Source: an uncultured Bacillota bacterium
GTDB lineage: Bacteria > Bacillota_I > Bacilli_A > RF39 > UBA660
NCBI GenBank assembly: GCA_947165195.1
Contig: CAMUZJ010000018.1
Location: 1 to 14,972, forward strand
Length of the DNA: 14,972 nucleotides
Direction: 5' to 3'
The notes under the pieces were generated by a model. The model saw only the letters and a list, made by a program, of their open reading frames with translations. It had not been told where the DNA came from and did no database searches. The number at the start of each line of letters is the position of its first letter. The stretch's first letter is position 1. Positions 6,747 to 13,971 of this stretch are shown piece by piece. The position numbers were made by a program, and so were the translations under genes.

Positions 6747-6824
6747 CGTCAAGTCAGGTGATCCGCTGATATTAAAAATAACTTTATGATCATCGTAGAT
6801 ATATATTGAGAGAGGAGAATTTAG
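6747..6824 (+). promoter_or_regulatory. Structured 5' leader of rplS (candidate L19 autoregulatory leader)
   Basis: Ribosomal protein L19 mRNAs of low-GC Gram-positives carry a known structured leader (Rfam L19_leader) proposed to mediate autoregulation; this leader has the right position and size. In the sequence TCAG (6754-6757) pairs with CTGA (6766-6769) around an 8-nt loop GTGATCCG. The loop's GTGATC (6758-6763) can pair with GATCAT (6788-6793), forming either an alternative stem or a pseudoknot. The ribosome site GAGAGAGGAG (6808-6816) lies 15 nt downstream of this second arm. I could not align it to the published covariance model. Confidence 0.5.
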
Positions 6825-7226
6825 ATGAATATTATTGACAAAATTAATGAAAAACAAATTAATCCTAACATTCCTGAATTCCGTGTAGGAGATACTGTAA
6901 GAGTAGATGTTAAGATTATTGAAGGTAAAAGAGAACGTATCCAAGCTTTCGAAGGTGTTGTAGTTGCACGCCGTGGAGGAAGCGTAAGTGAAACTTTTAC
7001 AGTTCGTAAAATATCTAGTGGTGTAGGAGTTGAAAGAATATTCCCACTTCATTCACCAAAAATAGCTGGTGTAACTGTAGTACGTAAAGGTAAAGTTAGA
7101 CGTGCTAAACTTACTTTCTTAAAAGGATTGGTTGGTTCATATCGTATTAAAGAAAGAGGATTACCAACTAGCGAAAAGCAAGTAAAAGAAAATAATAAAA
7201 AAGAAGAAAATACTACAGAAGAGTAA
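6825..7226 (+). CDS. rplS: Ribosomal protein L19 (bL19)
   Basis: The 133-residue protein matches bL19: 'PEFRVGDTVRVDVKIIEG', then 'RIQAFEGVVVARRGGSVSETFTVRKIS', 'GVGVERIFPLHSPKIAG' and 'VRRAKLTFLKGLVGSYRIKE'. L19 sits on the 50S subunit at the interface with 30S, contributing to an intersubunit bridge. It carries a ~18-residue Lys/Glu/Asn/Thr-rich tail beyond the usual ~115 residues (ending 'KENNKKEENTTEE'), probably flexible. The ATG at 6825 follows GAGAGAGGAG at 8 nt, one of the strongest ribosome sites in the window, as expected for a ribosomal protein. The arrangement of rplS next to a signal peptidase gene is common in Firmicutes. Confidence 0.97.
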   Translation: MNIIDKINEKQINPNIPEFRVGDTVRVDVKIIEGKRERIQAFEGVVVARRGGSVSETFTVRKISSGVGVERIFPLHSPKIAGVTVVRKGKVRRAKLTFLKGLVGSYRIKERGLPTSEKQVKENNKKEENTTEE

Positions 7227-7241
7227 TTTCTTCTTTTTTGT
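7197..7241 (+). terminator. Terminator at the end of rplS
   Basis: AAAAAAGAAGAAA (7197-7209) is complementary over 13 bases to TTTCTTCTTTTTT (7227-7239), with the coding end and the TAA stop in a 17-nt loop. The 3' arm doubles as the T-tract. The stem is almost pure A/T with two G-C pairs, so it is likely leaky, allowing some read-through to the signal peptidase gene. Confidence 0.5.
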
Positions 7242-7265
7242 TTCTTTAAAAAATTATGTTATAAT
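7238..7265 (+). promoter_or_regulatory. Extended -10 promoter for the signal peptidase gene
   Basis: TTGTTT (7238-7243, within the rplS terminator T-tract), 16-base spacer, perfect TATAAT (7260-7265) with extended TG at 7257-7258. The -10 region shares 14 identical bases (AAAATTATGTTATA) with the promoter of the DUF5305-like gene. Confidence 0.65.
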
Positions 7266-7283
7266 CTTATTGGGTGGAGTGAA

Positions 7284-7787
7284 ATGGAAAAAGTTATAAA
7301 TTTTATTAAGGAAAATTTAGTATATATTGTCATTATTATTTTGGTTCTTTTAATAAAAACATATATTGTCTCTCCAATAAAAGTAAATGGACCTTCTATG
7401 GAAAAAACATTATATGATAAAGATATTATGATTTTAGATGAATTTAGTTATCGATTACATGATATTGAAAGATTTGATATTGTAGTATTAAAAGCACATT
7501 CTGAATACTTAATTAAAAGAGTAATCGGTCTCCCTGGAGAAGTGATTCGTTATGAAAATAATACACTATATGTAAATGGCAAAAAAGTAGCCGAAAATTT
7601 CTCACATGAAGAAACAACTGATTTTGAAACAAAAGTGGAAGAAGGATGTTATTTTGTCTTAGGAGATAACAGAGTTAATTCAACAGATAGTCGTATTTTA
7701 GGCTCTATTTCAAAAGAAAATATATTAGGAAAGACTAATTTTATTATTTATCCATTTAATCGTTTTGGAAAAGTTGAGAACAATTAA
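7284..7787 (+). CDS. lepB: Type I signal peptidase (Ser/Lys type)
   Basis: The 167-residue protein has one N-terminal transmembrane anchor (residues ~11-27, 'NLVYIVIIILVLLI') and the S26 peptidase boxes: 'GPSMEKTL' with nucleophile Ser38, 'YLIKRVIGLPGE' with general base Lys78, and 'FVLGDNRVNSTDSR' (box D). Ser-Lys marks it as the ordinary prokaryotic type, not the ER/SipW type with His. It cleaves signal peptides of secreted proteins on the outer face of the membrane. The short length is typical of Gram-positive SipS/T-like enzymes. It could process the LamG protein and other exports, although DUF5305/TasA-like partners elsewhere usually pair with SipW. Start ATG 7284 follows GGGTGGAG (7272-7279) at 4 nt. 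Confidence 0.93.
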   Translation: MEKVINFIKENLVYIVIIILVLLIKTYIVSPIKVNGPSMEKTLYDKDIMILDEFSYRLHDIERFDIVVLKAHSEYLIKRVIGLPGEVIRYENNTLYVNGKKVAENFSHEETTDFETKVEEGCYFVLGDNRVNSTDSRILGSISKENILGKTNFIIYPFNRFGKVENN

Positions 7788-7794
7788 TTCTAAT

Positions 7795-8205
7795 ATGAAC
7801 ACAGATATTCAAATGATTCCTTTACAAAACAATAATATTCTTACTATAAAAAAAGAAGAGATAGTTATTATCTATACTGTAGAAGGAGGAGGAATGGGCT
7901 CTCCTGGAGAAATTATTTTTGTCTTAAAAAATGGAGTTGTATATCAAGGAAATTATATATATGGAGATTTAGATGTTGAACATACTTCTTCTTTATTCCC
8001 CTTCCTTGAGAAAAAATTAGGAAAATTAGATGATAATTGGAAAATGATTGATTTAGGAATGAAAAACTATTTGATTATTCGAGTAGATTATTTTGAAGGA
8101 TATAAACAAGAATTGTTAAAATGTATAGATGGTCATTTTCTTCCTCAAAAAGTAATTCTTTCTAATTGGTTGTCACTTGCAATTAAATATTTTGGTAGTA
8201 AATAA
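7795..8205 (+). CDS. Small cytoplasmic protein of unknown function after lepB
   Basis: I do not recognise a family. The open frame extends upstream into lepB (TTG codons at 7765 and 7774), but the first ATG is 7795, 7 nt after the lepB stop, giving 136 residues. No convincing ribosome site precedes any of these starts; only GAG at 7775-7777 is near, so translation is probably coupled to lepB and the true start is uncertain. The product has no signal peptide or membrane span. It looks alpha/beta: beta-like stretches ('NILTIKKEEIVIIYTVEGGG', 'EIIFVLKNGVVYQGNYIYGD', 'YLIIRVDYFEG') are followed by a hydrophobic C-terminus. The Gly-rich turn 'EGGGMGSPGE' is its most distinctive feature. Codon use matches the surroundings. 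Confidence 0.6.
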   Translation: MNTDIQMIPLQNNNILTIKKEEIVIIYTVEGGGMGSPGEIIFVLKNGVVYQGNYIYGDLDVEHTSSLFPFLEKKLGKLDDNWKMIDLGMKNYLIIRVDYFEGYKQELLKCIDGHFLPQKVILSNWLSLAIKYFGSK

Positions 8206-8238
8206 AATTTGTCTTCTTATTTGCGACCAAAATTTTTT
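8204..8238 (+). terminator. Probable terminator after the lepB-downstream gene
   Basis: AAAATTTGTC (8204-8213) can pair with GACcAAAaTTTT (8225-8236) with two single-base bulges, loop of 11 nt, followed by further T residues. Moderate stability only. Confidence 0.4.
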
Positions 8239-8279
8239 CATTTTTATATATAATATTAAAATTAAAAGGGGTGCTAATT

Positions 8280-9272
8280 ATGCTTTTTCAATTATTAGAT
8301 ATATCTTCAGAAGAATTCTATCATTATATAACCAGTGGATTAGAAAAAAATTATTTTTTGTATTTAATTCTTTTTATTTTTTTAATTATTTTATATAAAA
8401 AATGGAGAAAGAAAGATAAAAAAGAAGGTACAAAAGGAGCTGGTATTGCCTCTTTTCTAACATCTATTACAAAAATTTTTTTAGTAGTTTGGATTGCAAT
8501 TATCTGGATTATAAAACTAGATATCGATCTTCCTACACAAATTTTGTTATTAGGAGTACCTTTTTCTCTTATTTATTTAGCTGAATCTACAGGAATATGG
8601 GATGGAATAAAATCCTATTTTCAGGGATTGTTTATCGGAGGAGTACTTTTGATTGTTCTACAGCTACTTCGAATATTAACGCTTAGTACTACTACTATTT
8701 TCTTTATTGAAAAAATAATATCTACTATTAGTGCTATTATAGCTTTAAAATATGTAGGTATTTCTAGATACAGAGAGTGGTATAGAAAAAGACCTTCTAC
8801 TTCTTCTATAAAGGTAAAGTCTTCTTCTACTGGAACTTATAAAAGTAGTTATCCAATATACTCAGCCAATCCTTCTTCTACTTATAATAGTGGATATAAT
8901 TCCTATCATTCTTCTTCAAGTACTAATTTAGATTTATTTGGTTGTGATACAAGAGTTGAATACAATTCTCTTACCGGTAAAAATGAATATTACCAAAATG
9001 GTAAATTGATTGCTAGAGGAGAAAAAAGTCCTTTTTCGGGAAATGAGAATATTTATGATACCAATGGAAATAAGATACTTACAAAAGAACAGGGATTCTT
9101 TGATGATTACGTTTATAAAGATAAGTATGGTAATACCAAATATAAGGAGTCAACTGATTTTTTATTTGGCTCTAGTGTTTATGATAATAATTATCATAAA
9201 GTAGCTCAATCTGATAATGACATATTTGATGATTTCTTTGGACTTGGAAAAAATTATACTAGTAGGAAGTAA
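8280..9272 (+). CDS. Polytopic membrane protein with Ser/Tyr linker and four C-terminal ~21-residue repeats, upstream of the T7SS genes
   Basis: ATG 8280 is chosen because AAAAGGGGTG (8263-8272) lies 7 nt before it; the product is 330 residues. I do not recognise a family. Hydrophobic segments lie at ~24-39, ~63-79, ~86-100, ~115-134 and ~139-157, giving four or five membrane passes. Residues ~172-216 are a low-complexity Ser/Tyr/Thr linker. Residues ~235-320 contain four repeats anchored by a Tyr (at 238, 259, 279, 301), pattern Y(D/K/Q)xxGNKhhx(K/E)xxxFF: for example 'YDTNGNKILTKEQGFFDDYV' and 'YKDKYGNTKYKESTDFLFG', decaying in the last copy. These look like beta-hairpin repeats of the kind in surface-binding modules. 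It lies 121 bp upstream of essC but has its own terminator, so a T7SS role is only suggested by position. Confidence 0.65.
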   Translation: MLFQLLDISSEEFYHYITSGLEKNYFLYLILFIFLIILYKKWRKKDKKEGTKGAGIASFLTSITKIFLVVWIAIIWIIKLDIDLPTQILLLGVPFSLIYLAESTGIWDGIKSYFQGLFIGGVLLIVLQLLRILTLSTTTIFFIEKIISTISAIIALKYVGISRYREWYRKRPSTSSIKVKSSSTGTYKSSYPIYSANPSSTYNSGYNSYHSSSSTNLDLFGCDTRVEYNSLTGKNEYYQNGKLIARGEKSPFSGNENIYDTNGNKILTKEQGFFDDYVYKDKYGNTKYKESTDFLFGSSVYDNNYHKVAQSDNDIFDDFFGLGKNYTSRK

Positions 9273-9300
9273 AATGCAATATTTTAGATTATTAATTTAT

Positions 9301-9329
9301 AGATAGCCAAATTTTGACTATCTCTTTTC
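9301..9329 (+). terminator. Terminator between the membrane protein and essC
   Basis: AGATAG (9301-9306) pairs with CTATCT (9318-9323), extended inside by CAAA/TTTG after a mismatch, followed by CTTTTC. The U-tract is broken by one C, so it is moderate. It separates the repeat-bearing membrane protein gene from the T7SS genes. Confidence 0.5.
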
Positions 9330-9340
9330 GTATAACTTTA

Positions 9341-9369
9341 TAGACTTTTCTATCTATATTTGATAAAAT
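9341..9369 (+). promoter_or_regulatory. Likely promoter of the essC operon
   Basis: TAGACT (9341-9346), 17-base spacer, TAAAAT (9364-9369) with extended -10 TG at 9361-9362. The -35 matches 4 of 6 and the -10 5 of 6. The -35 lies in the arm of a small hairpin (ATAGA 9340-9344 with TCTAT 9349-9353). Predicted +1 is near 9376, just before AGGGTGG (9382-9388). Confidence 0.5.
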
Positions 9370-9393
9370 GAACTGTAGGATAGGGTGGATTTT

Positions 9394-12300
9394 ATGAAGA
9401 TATATTTATATTTACCAAATAGAATAATGTTATTTAAAATTCCTTCTAAAGTATCGGGAAGTTTTAGTTTCGATGAGAATGAAGAAGAAGATGCAAAACT
9501 TATTAATATTGAAGCACATGATGGGAAATGGTTTATTAACGCAACCACTGATGTTAGTGTAGTAGTAAATAATAAAATAGAAGCATCTGCTCCATTAGTA
9601 GAAAATAGTTTCTATGTATTACAAAGAAAGAATGTAAATTACTTAATATATGTAACCAATACCTTTGATTCTACATTTCTACCATACTTATATAAACAAG
9701 ATATAGGGTTAATGATTGGAAATGATGCAAATTGCAATGTTCGTCTTTCTCTAAGTTTTATTACAGGAGTAGTTGCTAAAGTCTATATGGAAGATAACCT
9801 TTTAGTATTAGAGAGAGGTAATACTCTTGTCTATTTAAATAATAATGCTGTAACAGTTTCTAAATGTGCTTTAAAAATAGGCGATCAATTAAATATATAT
9901 GGATTTAAAATCATGATATTTAGTGGCTTTTTAATTATGAATAATCCAAGCAATATGGTTAGTTTAAGCCTAAATGCTACCCATTTATCTAGATTTAACT
10001 TTGCATCTAACGAAGAGCCTAAAAATATCGAAGTATATGATGCAGATTTATATCATAAAGAAGATTATTTTTCTAAATCTCCTAGGATTAGGAGAGTAAT
10101 TGAAGAGAAAGTAATTAACTTAAGTCCTCCTCCAAGGGCAGGTAGTGATGGACATGTTCCAATGATATTAACAGTAGGTCCTATGTTAACAATGGGAGCT
10201 GCTTCTGTTATGATGGTAATCAATAACATTAGTAGAATAAGAGTAGGACAAACTAGTTTACAAGACTCATGGCCACAACTAGTAACGAGTGGTGCAATGC
10301 TACTTTCTATGCTGGTATGGCCTAGTTTGACAAGTGTTTTTAATAAATATTATCAAAAAAGAAAAAAACAGGAATTAATCAAGAAATACTCAGAATATTT
10401 AAAAACAAAGAAAAAAGAATTAGAAGAAGAAGCTGCTTTACAACGAAATATTTTAGAAGAAAACTATATAACGGTTGAAGATTGTGTTGGGATTATTGAA
10501 AAAGCTAAATTAAACTTTTGGGATAAGAGAGTAGAACAAAATGACTTTTTAGAAGTAAGATTAGGAATAGGAGATGTCTTATTAAAAGCTAAAATTAATT
10601 ATCCAGAAGAAGGATTTACGATAGAAGAAGATGAATTAAGAAAGCAGGCTGATTCTATGGTAGAACAATACAAATATTTAAAAGATGTACCTGTTGGATA
10701 TTCTCTTTATAAAAATAAGCTTAGTGCTATTATGGGAGAAGAAAATAAGTTCTATGGAATGGTTAATAATATTATATTACAATTAATTACTTTCTATAGT
10801 TATGATGATATTAAATTAGTAGTATTTACGAATGAAAAGAAAAAGAAGAATTGGTCTTATTTAGAATATTTAAAGCACTCTTTCTCTAATGATATGTTTA
10901 TTAGGTTTTTCTCTAGTAATCTTGATAGTGCTAAAGTATTAAATGATTATTTCTACTATGAAATTCAAAATAGAATAGCTCAAGCTAAAGAAGGGATTAC
11001 TTTATTTAAACCATATTACATAGTTATTAGTGATGATTATGCTAGTATTAAACGGTTACCATTCATGAAGAGTCTTACTGAAACAGACTTAAATGTTGGA
11101 TTTAGTTTATTATTGTTAGAACAACAATTAAGTAGATTGCCAAGTAAGTTAAATAACTTTATTGTCCTTGGAGAATCTTCTTCTGGAATACTTACTAACT
11201 CTTTTGAAAAACAAGAACAGATAACATTTACAGATCATATTAATTATTCAATCGATATGATGGGAGTTGCTAGAAGACTTTCTAATATACCGATTGAATT
11301 CGAAGAAGGAATCAAGCCATTACCGGATGCAATTACTTTCTTAGAGATGGAAAAAATTGGAAAAGTAGAACAACTTAATATTATGAATCGATGGGATTCT
11401 AATGATGCAACACAAAGTTTAAAAGCAGAGATAGGTGTAGATGAAGAAGGAAATCAAATGTTTTTGGATCTACATGAAAAATTTCATGGACCTCATGGCC
11501 TAATTGCAGGTATGACAGGTTCTGGTAAATCCGAATTTATTATTACCTATATATTGTCAATGGCTATTAACTATAGCCCAGATGATGTAAACTTTATCTT
11601 AATCGATTATAAAGGTGGAGGATTAGCTGGTGCTTTTGAAAATAAAAATACAGGAGTAAGTCTACCCCATTTAGCAGGAACTATTACGAACCTTGATAAA
11701 GCAGAAATGGATAGAACATTAATTAGTATTGATAGTGAAGTAAAAAGAAGACAGCAAATTTTTAATGAAGCAAGAGATGCTTTAGGAGAAAGTACGATTG
11801 ATATTTATAAATATCAAAGATTTTATAAAGAAGGAAGAATTCCTCAACCTGTTCCCCATCTATTTATTATTTGTGATGAGTTTGCAGAATTAAAAGCCCA
11901 ACAACCTGATTTTATGGATAATTTAATTAGTGTAGCTCGTATAGGACGTTCTTTAGGCGTACACCTAATCTTGGCTACTCAAAAACCATCAGGGGTTGTT
12001 AATGATCAAATTTGGTCAAATACGAAATTTAGAGTATGTCTAAAAGTACAAGATACATCTGATAGTAATGAAATGCTAAAAAGACCAGATGCAGCAAGCT
12101 TAAAACAAACAGGAAGATTCTATTTACAAGTAGGATATGATGAATACTTTGCATTAGGACAATCTGCTTGGTGTGGAGCAAAATACTATCCATCTGAAAG
12201 AATAGTAAAACAAGTTGATAAAAGTATTAACTTTATTGATGATACTGGTAATTTTGTAAAAAGTATAGAAGCAGGAAATAATGTAAAACTAGAAGCAAAA

Positions 12301-13971
12301 GGAGAACAATTATCGGCTATTTTACATAATATAATTGAAGTTTCTAAAGAACTAAAGAAAAAAGCTAAGCGATTGTGGCTTAATAATATAGAACCAATTA
12401 TTTTAGTTAATAATTTAGAGAAGAAATATAATATTACAAATCAAGCATTCCAAATAGAAGCTATTATTGGAGAGTATGATGCTCCTGAAAAACAAGAGCA
12501 AGGTCTTTTAACATATACTCTTAATACAGATGGAAATACGATTATTTATGGTAGTGATGAAGCAGAAAGAGAAAAACTATTGAAGACAATTCTTTATTCT
12601 ATATGTATTCATCATCTATCAGAAGAAGTAAATGTATATGGAATAGATTATGGATCAGAAACTCTACGGATATTTGGTGATTTTCCACAAGTAGGAGGAA
12701 TTGTCTTTTCAGGACAAGATGAAGATTTTAAAAATCTATTAAAATTTATAGAAAATGAAATCAAATCTAGAAAAAAGATTCTACTTTCTTATAGTGGAAA
12801 TATTAACTCTTATAATGAAAAGGAACAAAATAAATTACCATATATTTTATTAATTATTAATAACTATGAAGCAATATTAGAAACTTATAATGATTTCTAT
12901 GAAAGAGTTACTTCTATAGCTAGAGAGTGTGAGCGATATGGTGTTGTTATCGTATTAACAGGAAGTAGTCCTACTACGGTTTCTAGAAAAGTAAGTCAAT
13001 GCTTTGAAAATAAATATGCTCTTCATCTTAATGATTCTACAGAATATTACTCTGTATTCAATGTAAAATGTGAGATGGCTCCTAGAGATATATTTGGTAG
13101 AGGATTAATCTATAAGGAAGGTATTCATGAATTTCAAACAGCATCTATTATGGAAGAAGAAACATCTTTACATAACTATATAAAAAATGCAGCCTCTAAT
13201 ATTAAGAGTGTTTCTAAGACTATGGCACCAAAGATACCAAGTTTACCAGATAGAGTAAGTTTTGATTTGATAGCTGATGAAATAAGAGATATGACTAATG
13301 TACCAATTGGAATTTATAAAAATTCTTTAAAAATAGCTAAATTTGATTTTAGAACATCTCCTGTTATTTCTATTGCTTCTAATAAATTAATCTATATTCA
13401 TTCTTTTATGGATTCTTTAGTAGAAATATTTTTACGTATGCAAAATCATTTGGTTATTTTCTTAGATGCTTCTAATGTTTTTCCATCTATTAGTAGTAAA
13501 AAGTTTGAAAATAGAAAATTATATTATTATAATTCGAATTTTACAGAAGTATTAAGTAAATTTATGGATATTCGTAGTGATAACAAATATAGAAATTCTT
13601 ATTTTACGTATATTGTATATGGAATAGAAAAGTTAAAAGGAAAAGTAGATAATAATGTTTTAGATAACTTTTTTAATAAAATGACTAATATAGATAGAAC
13701 TAGTATTTTATTATGTGATAGTAATAGTGGATTTAAATCAATCGACTTTGACTCATGGTATTCTAAAGTAAAGAATCAAACAGATGGTATTTGGATTGGT
13801 AAAGGATTGGATGAGCAACAAGTATTTAGAATTAGTAAATTAACAAAAGAGATGACTTCATCATTTCAAAATAATTATGGTTTCTTAGTAGAAGAAAATG
13901 ATGCTAAATTAGTTAAATTCATTGAGTTTCATGAAAATATGAATGTAAGTGGAGATGATGATTTTGAATAA
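9394..13971 (+). CDS. essC: EssC-like FtsK/SpoIIIE ATPase of the type VII secretion system
   Basis: ATG 9394 follows AGGGTGG (9382-9388) at 5 nt; 1525 residues, close to S. aureus EssC (1479). Residues ~1-190 match the EssC N-terminal region with FHA-like folds ('LGLMIGNDANCNVRL'-type strand, 'VYLNNNAVTVSKCALKIGD') lacking the phosphothreonine-binding residues of classical FHA. Two membrane helices are at ~256-278 and ~296-316, followed by a charged helix and the DUF domain. ATPase 1 is intact: Walker A GMTGSGKS at 706-713, Walker B FIICDEFAE with D828/E829, 'GRSLGVHLILATQKPSG' sensor segment. ATPase 2 has 'YGSDEAEREKLL' (from 1052) where GxxGxGKS is expected, and 'YILLIINNYEA' for Walker B; ATPase 3 (~1300-1500) lacks both motifs. 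EssC is the hexameric motor that recruits and drives WXG100 substrates across the membrane. It overlaps the downstream EsaB-like gene, indicating coupled translation. Confidence 0.93.
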   Translation: MKIYLYLPNRIMLFKIPSKVSGSFSFDENEEEDAKLINIEAHDGKWFINATTDVSVVVNNKIEASAPLVENSFYVLQRKNVNYLIYVTNTFDSTFLPYLYKQDIGLMIGNDANCNVRLSLSFITGVVAKVYMEDNLLVLERGNTLVYLNNNAVTVSKCALKIGDQLNIYGFKIMIFSGFLIMNNPSNMVSLSLNATHLSRFNFASNEEPKNIEVYDADLYHKEDYFSKSPRIRRVIEEKVINLSPPPRAGSDGHVPMILTVGPMLTMGAASVMMVINNISRIRVGQTSLQDSWPQLVTSGAMLLSMLVWPSLTSVFNKYYQKRKKQELIKKYSEYLKTKKKELEEEAALQRNILEENYITVEDCVGIIEKAKLNFWDKRVEQNDFLEVRLGIGDVLLKAKINYPEEGFTIEEDELRKQADSMVEQYKYLKDVPVGYSLYKNKLSAIMGEENKFYGMVNNIILQLITFYSYDDIKLVVFTNEKKKKNWSYLEYLKHSFSNDMFIRFFSSNLDSAKVLNDYFYYEIQNRIAQAKEGITLFKPYYIVISDDYASIKRLPFMKSLTETDLNVGFSLLLLEQQLSRLPSKLNNFIVLGESSSGILTNSFEKQEQITFTDHINYSIDMMGVARRLSNIPIEFEEGIKPLPDAITFLEMEKIGKVEQLNIMNRWDSNDATQSLKAEIGVDEEGNQMFLDLHEKFHGPHGLIAGMTGSGKSEFIITYILSMAINYSPDDVNFILIDYKGGGLAGAFENKNTGVSLPHLAGTITNLDKAEMDRTLISIDSEVKRRQQIFNEARDALGESTIDIYKYQRFYKEGRIPQPVPHLFIICDEFAELKAQQPDFMDNLISVARIGRSLGVHLILATQKPSGVVNDQIWSNTKFRVCLKVQDTSDSNEMLKRPDAASLKQTGRFYLQVGYDEYFALGQSAWCGAKYYPSERIVKQVDKSINFIDDTGNFVKSIEAGNNVKLEAKGEQLSAILHNIIEVSKELKKKAKRLWLNNIEPIILVNNLEKKYNITNQAFQIEAIIGEYDAPEKQEQGLLTYTLNTDGNTIIYGSDEAEREKLLKTILYSICIHHLSEEVNVYGIDYGSETLRIFGDFPQVGGIVFSGQDEDFKNLLKFIENEIKSRKKILLSYSGNINSYNEKEQNKLPYILLIINNYEAILETYNDFYERVTSIARECERYGVVIVLTGSSPTTVSRKVSQCFENKYALHLNDSTEYYSVFNVKCEMAPRDIFGRGLIYKEGIHEFQTASIMEEETSLHNYIKNAASNIKSVSKTMAPKIPSLPDRVSFDLIADEIRDMTNVPIGIYKNSLKIAKFDFRTSPVISIASNKLIYIHSFMDSLVEIFLRMQNHLVIFLDASNVFPSISSKKFENRKLYYYNSNFTEVLSKFMDIRSDNKYRNSYFTYIVYGIEKLKGKVDNNVLDNFFNKMTNIDRTSILLCDSNSGFKSIDFDSWYSKVKNQTDGIWIGKGLDEQQVFRISKLTKEMTSSFQNNYGFLVEENDAKLVKFIEFHENMNVSGDDDFE

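Noticed and set aside
6741..7052. 103-codon minus-strand frame opposite the rplS leader and gene
   Set aside because: Antisense to a ribosomal protein gene, no ribosome site, low-complexity Ser/Tyr/Asn content.
8249..8254. TATAAT upstream of the membrane protein gene at 8280
   Set aside because: No -35 within 15-19 bases: the nearest TTGCGA (8221-8226) is 22 bases away and there is no extended TG, so the promoter was left uncalled.
8177..8398. 73-codon plus-strand frame overlapping the start of the membrane protein
   Set aside because: Overlaps a terminator, the ribosome site and the start of a better-supported gene; Phe/Ile-rich noise.
9010..9204. 64-codon frame inside the repeat region of the membrane protein
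   Set aside because: Out-of-frame shadow; the true frame shows a regular repeat pattern.
9354..9548. 64-codon minus-strand frame opposite the start of essC
   Set aside because: Antisense to the essC N-terminal domain; no ribosome site.
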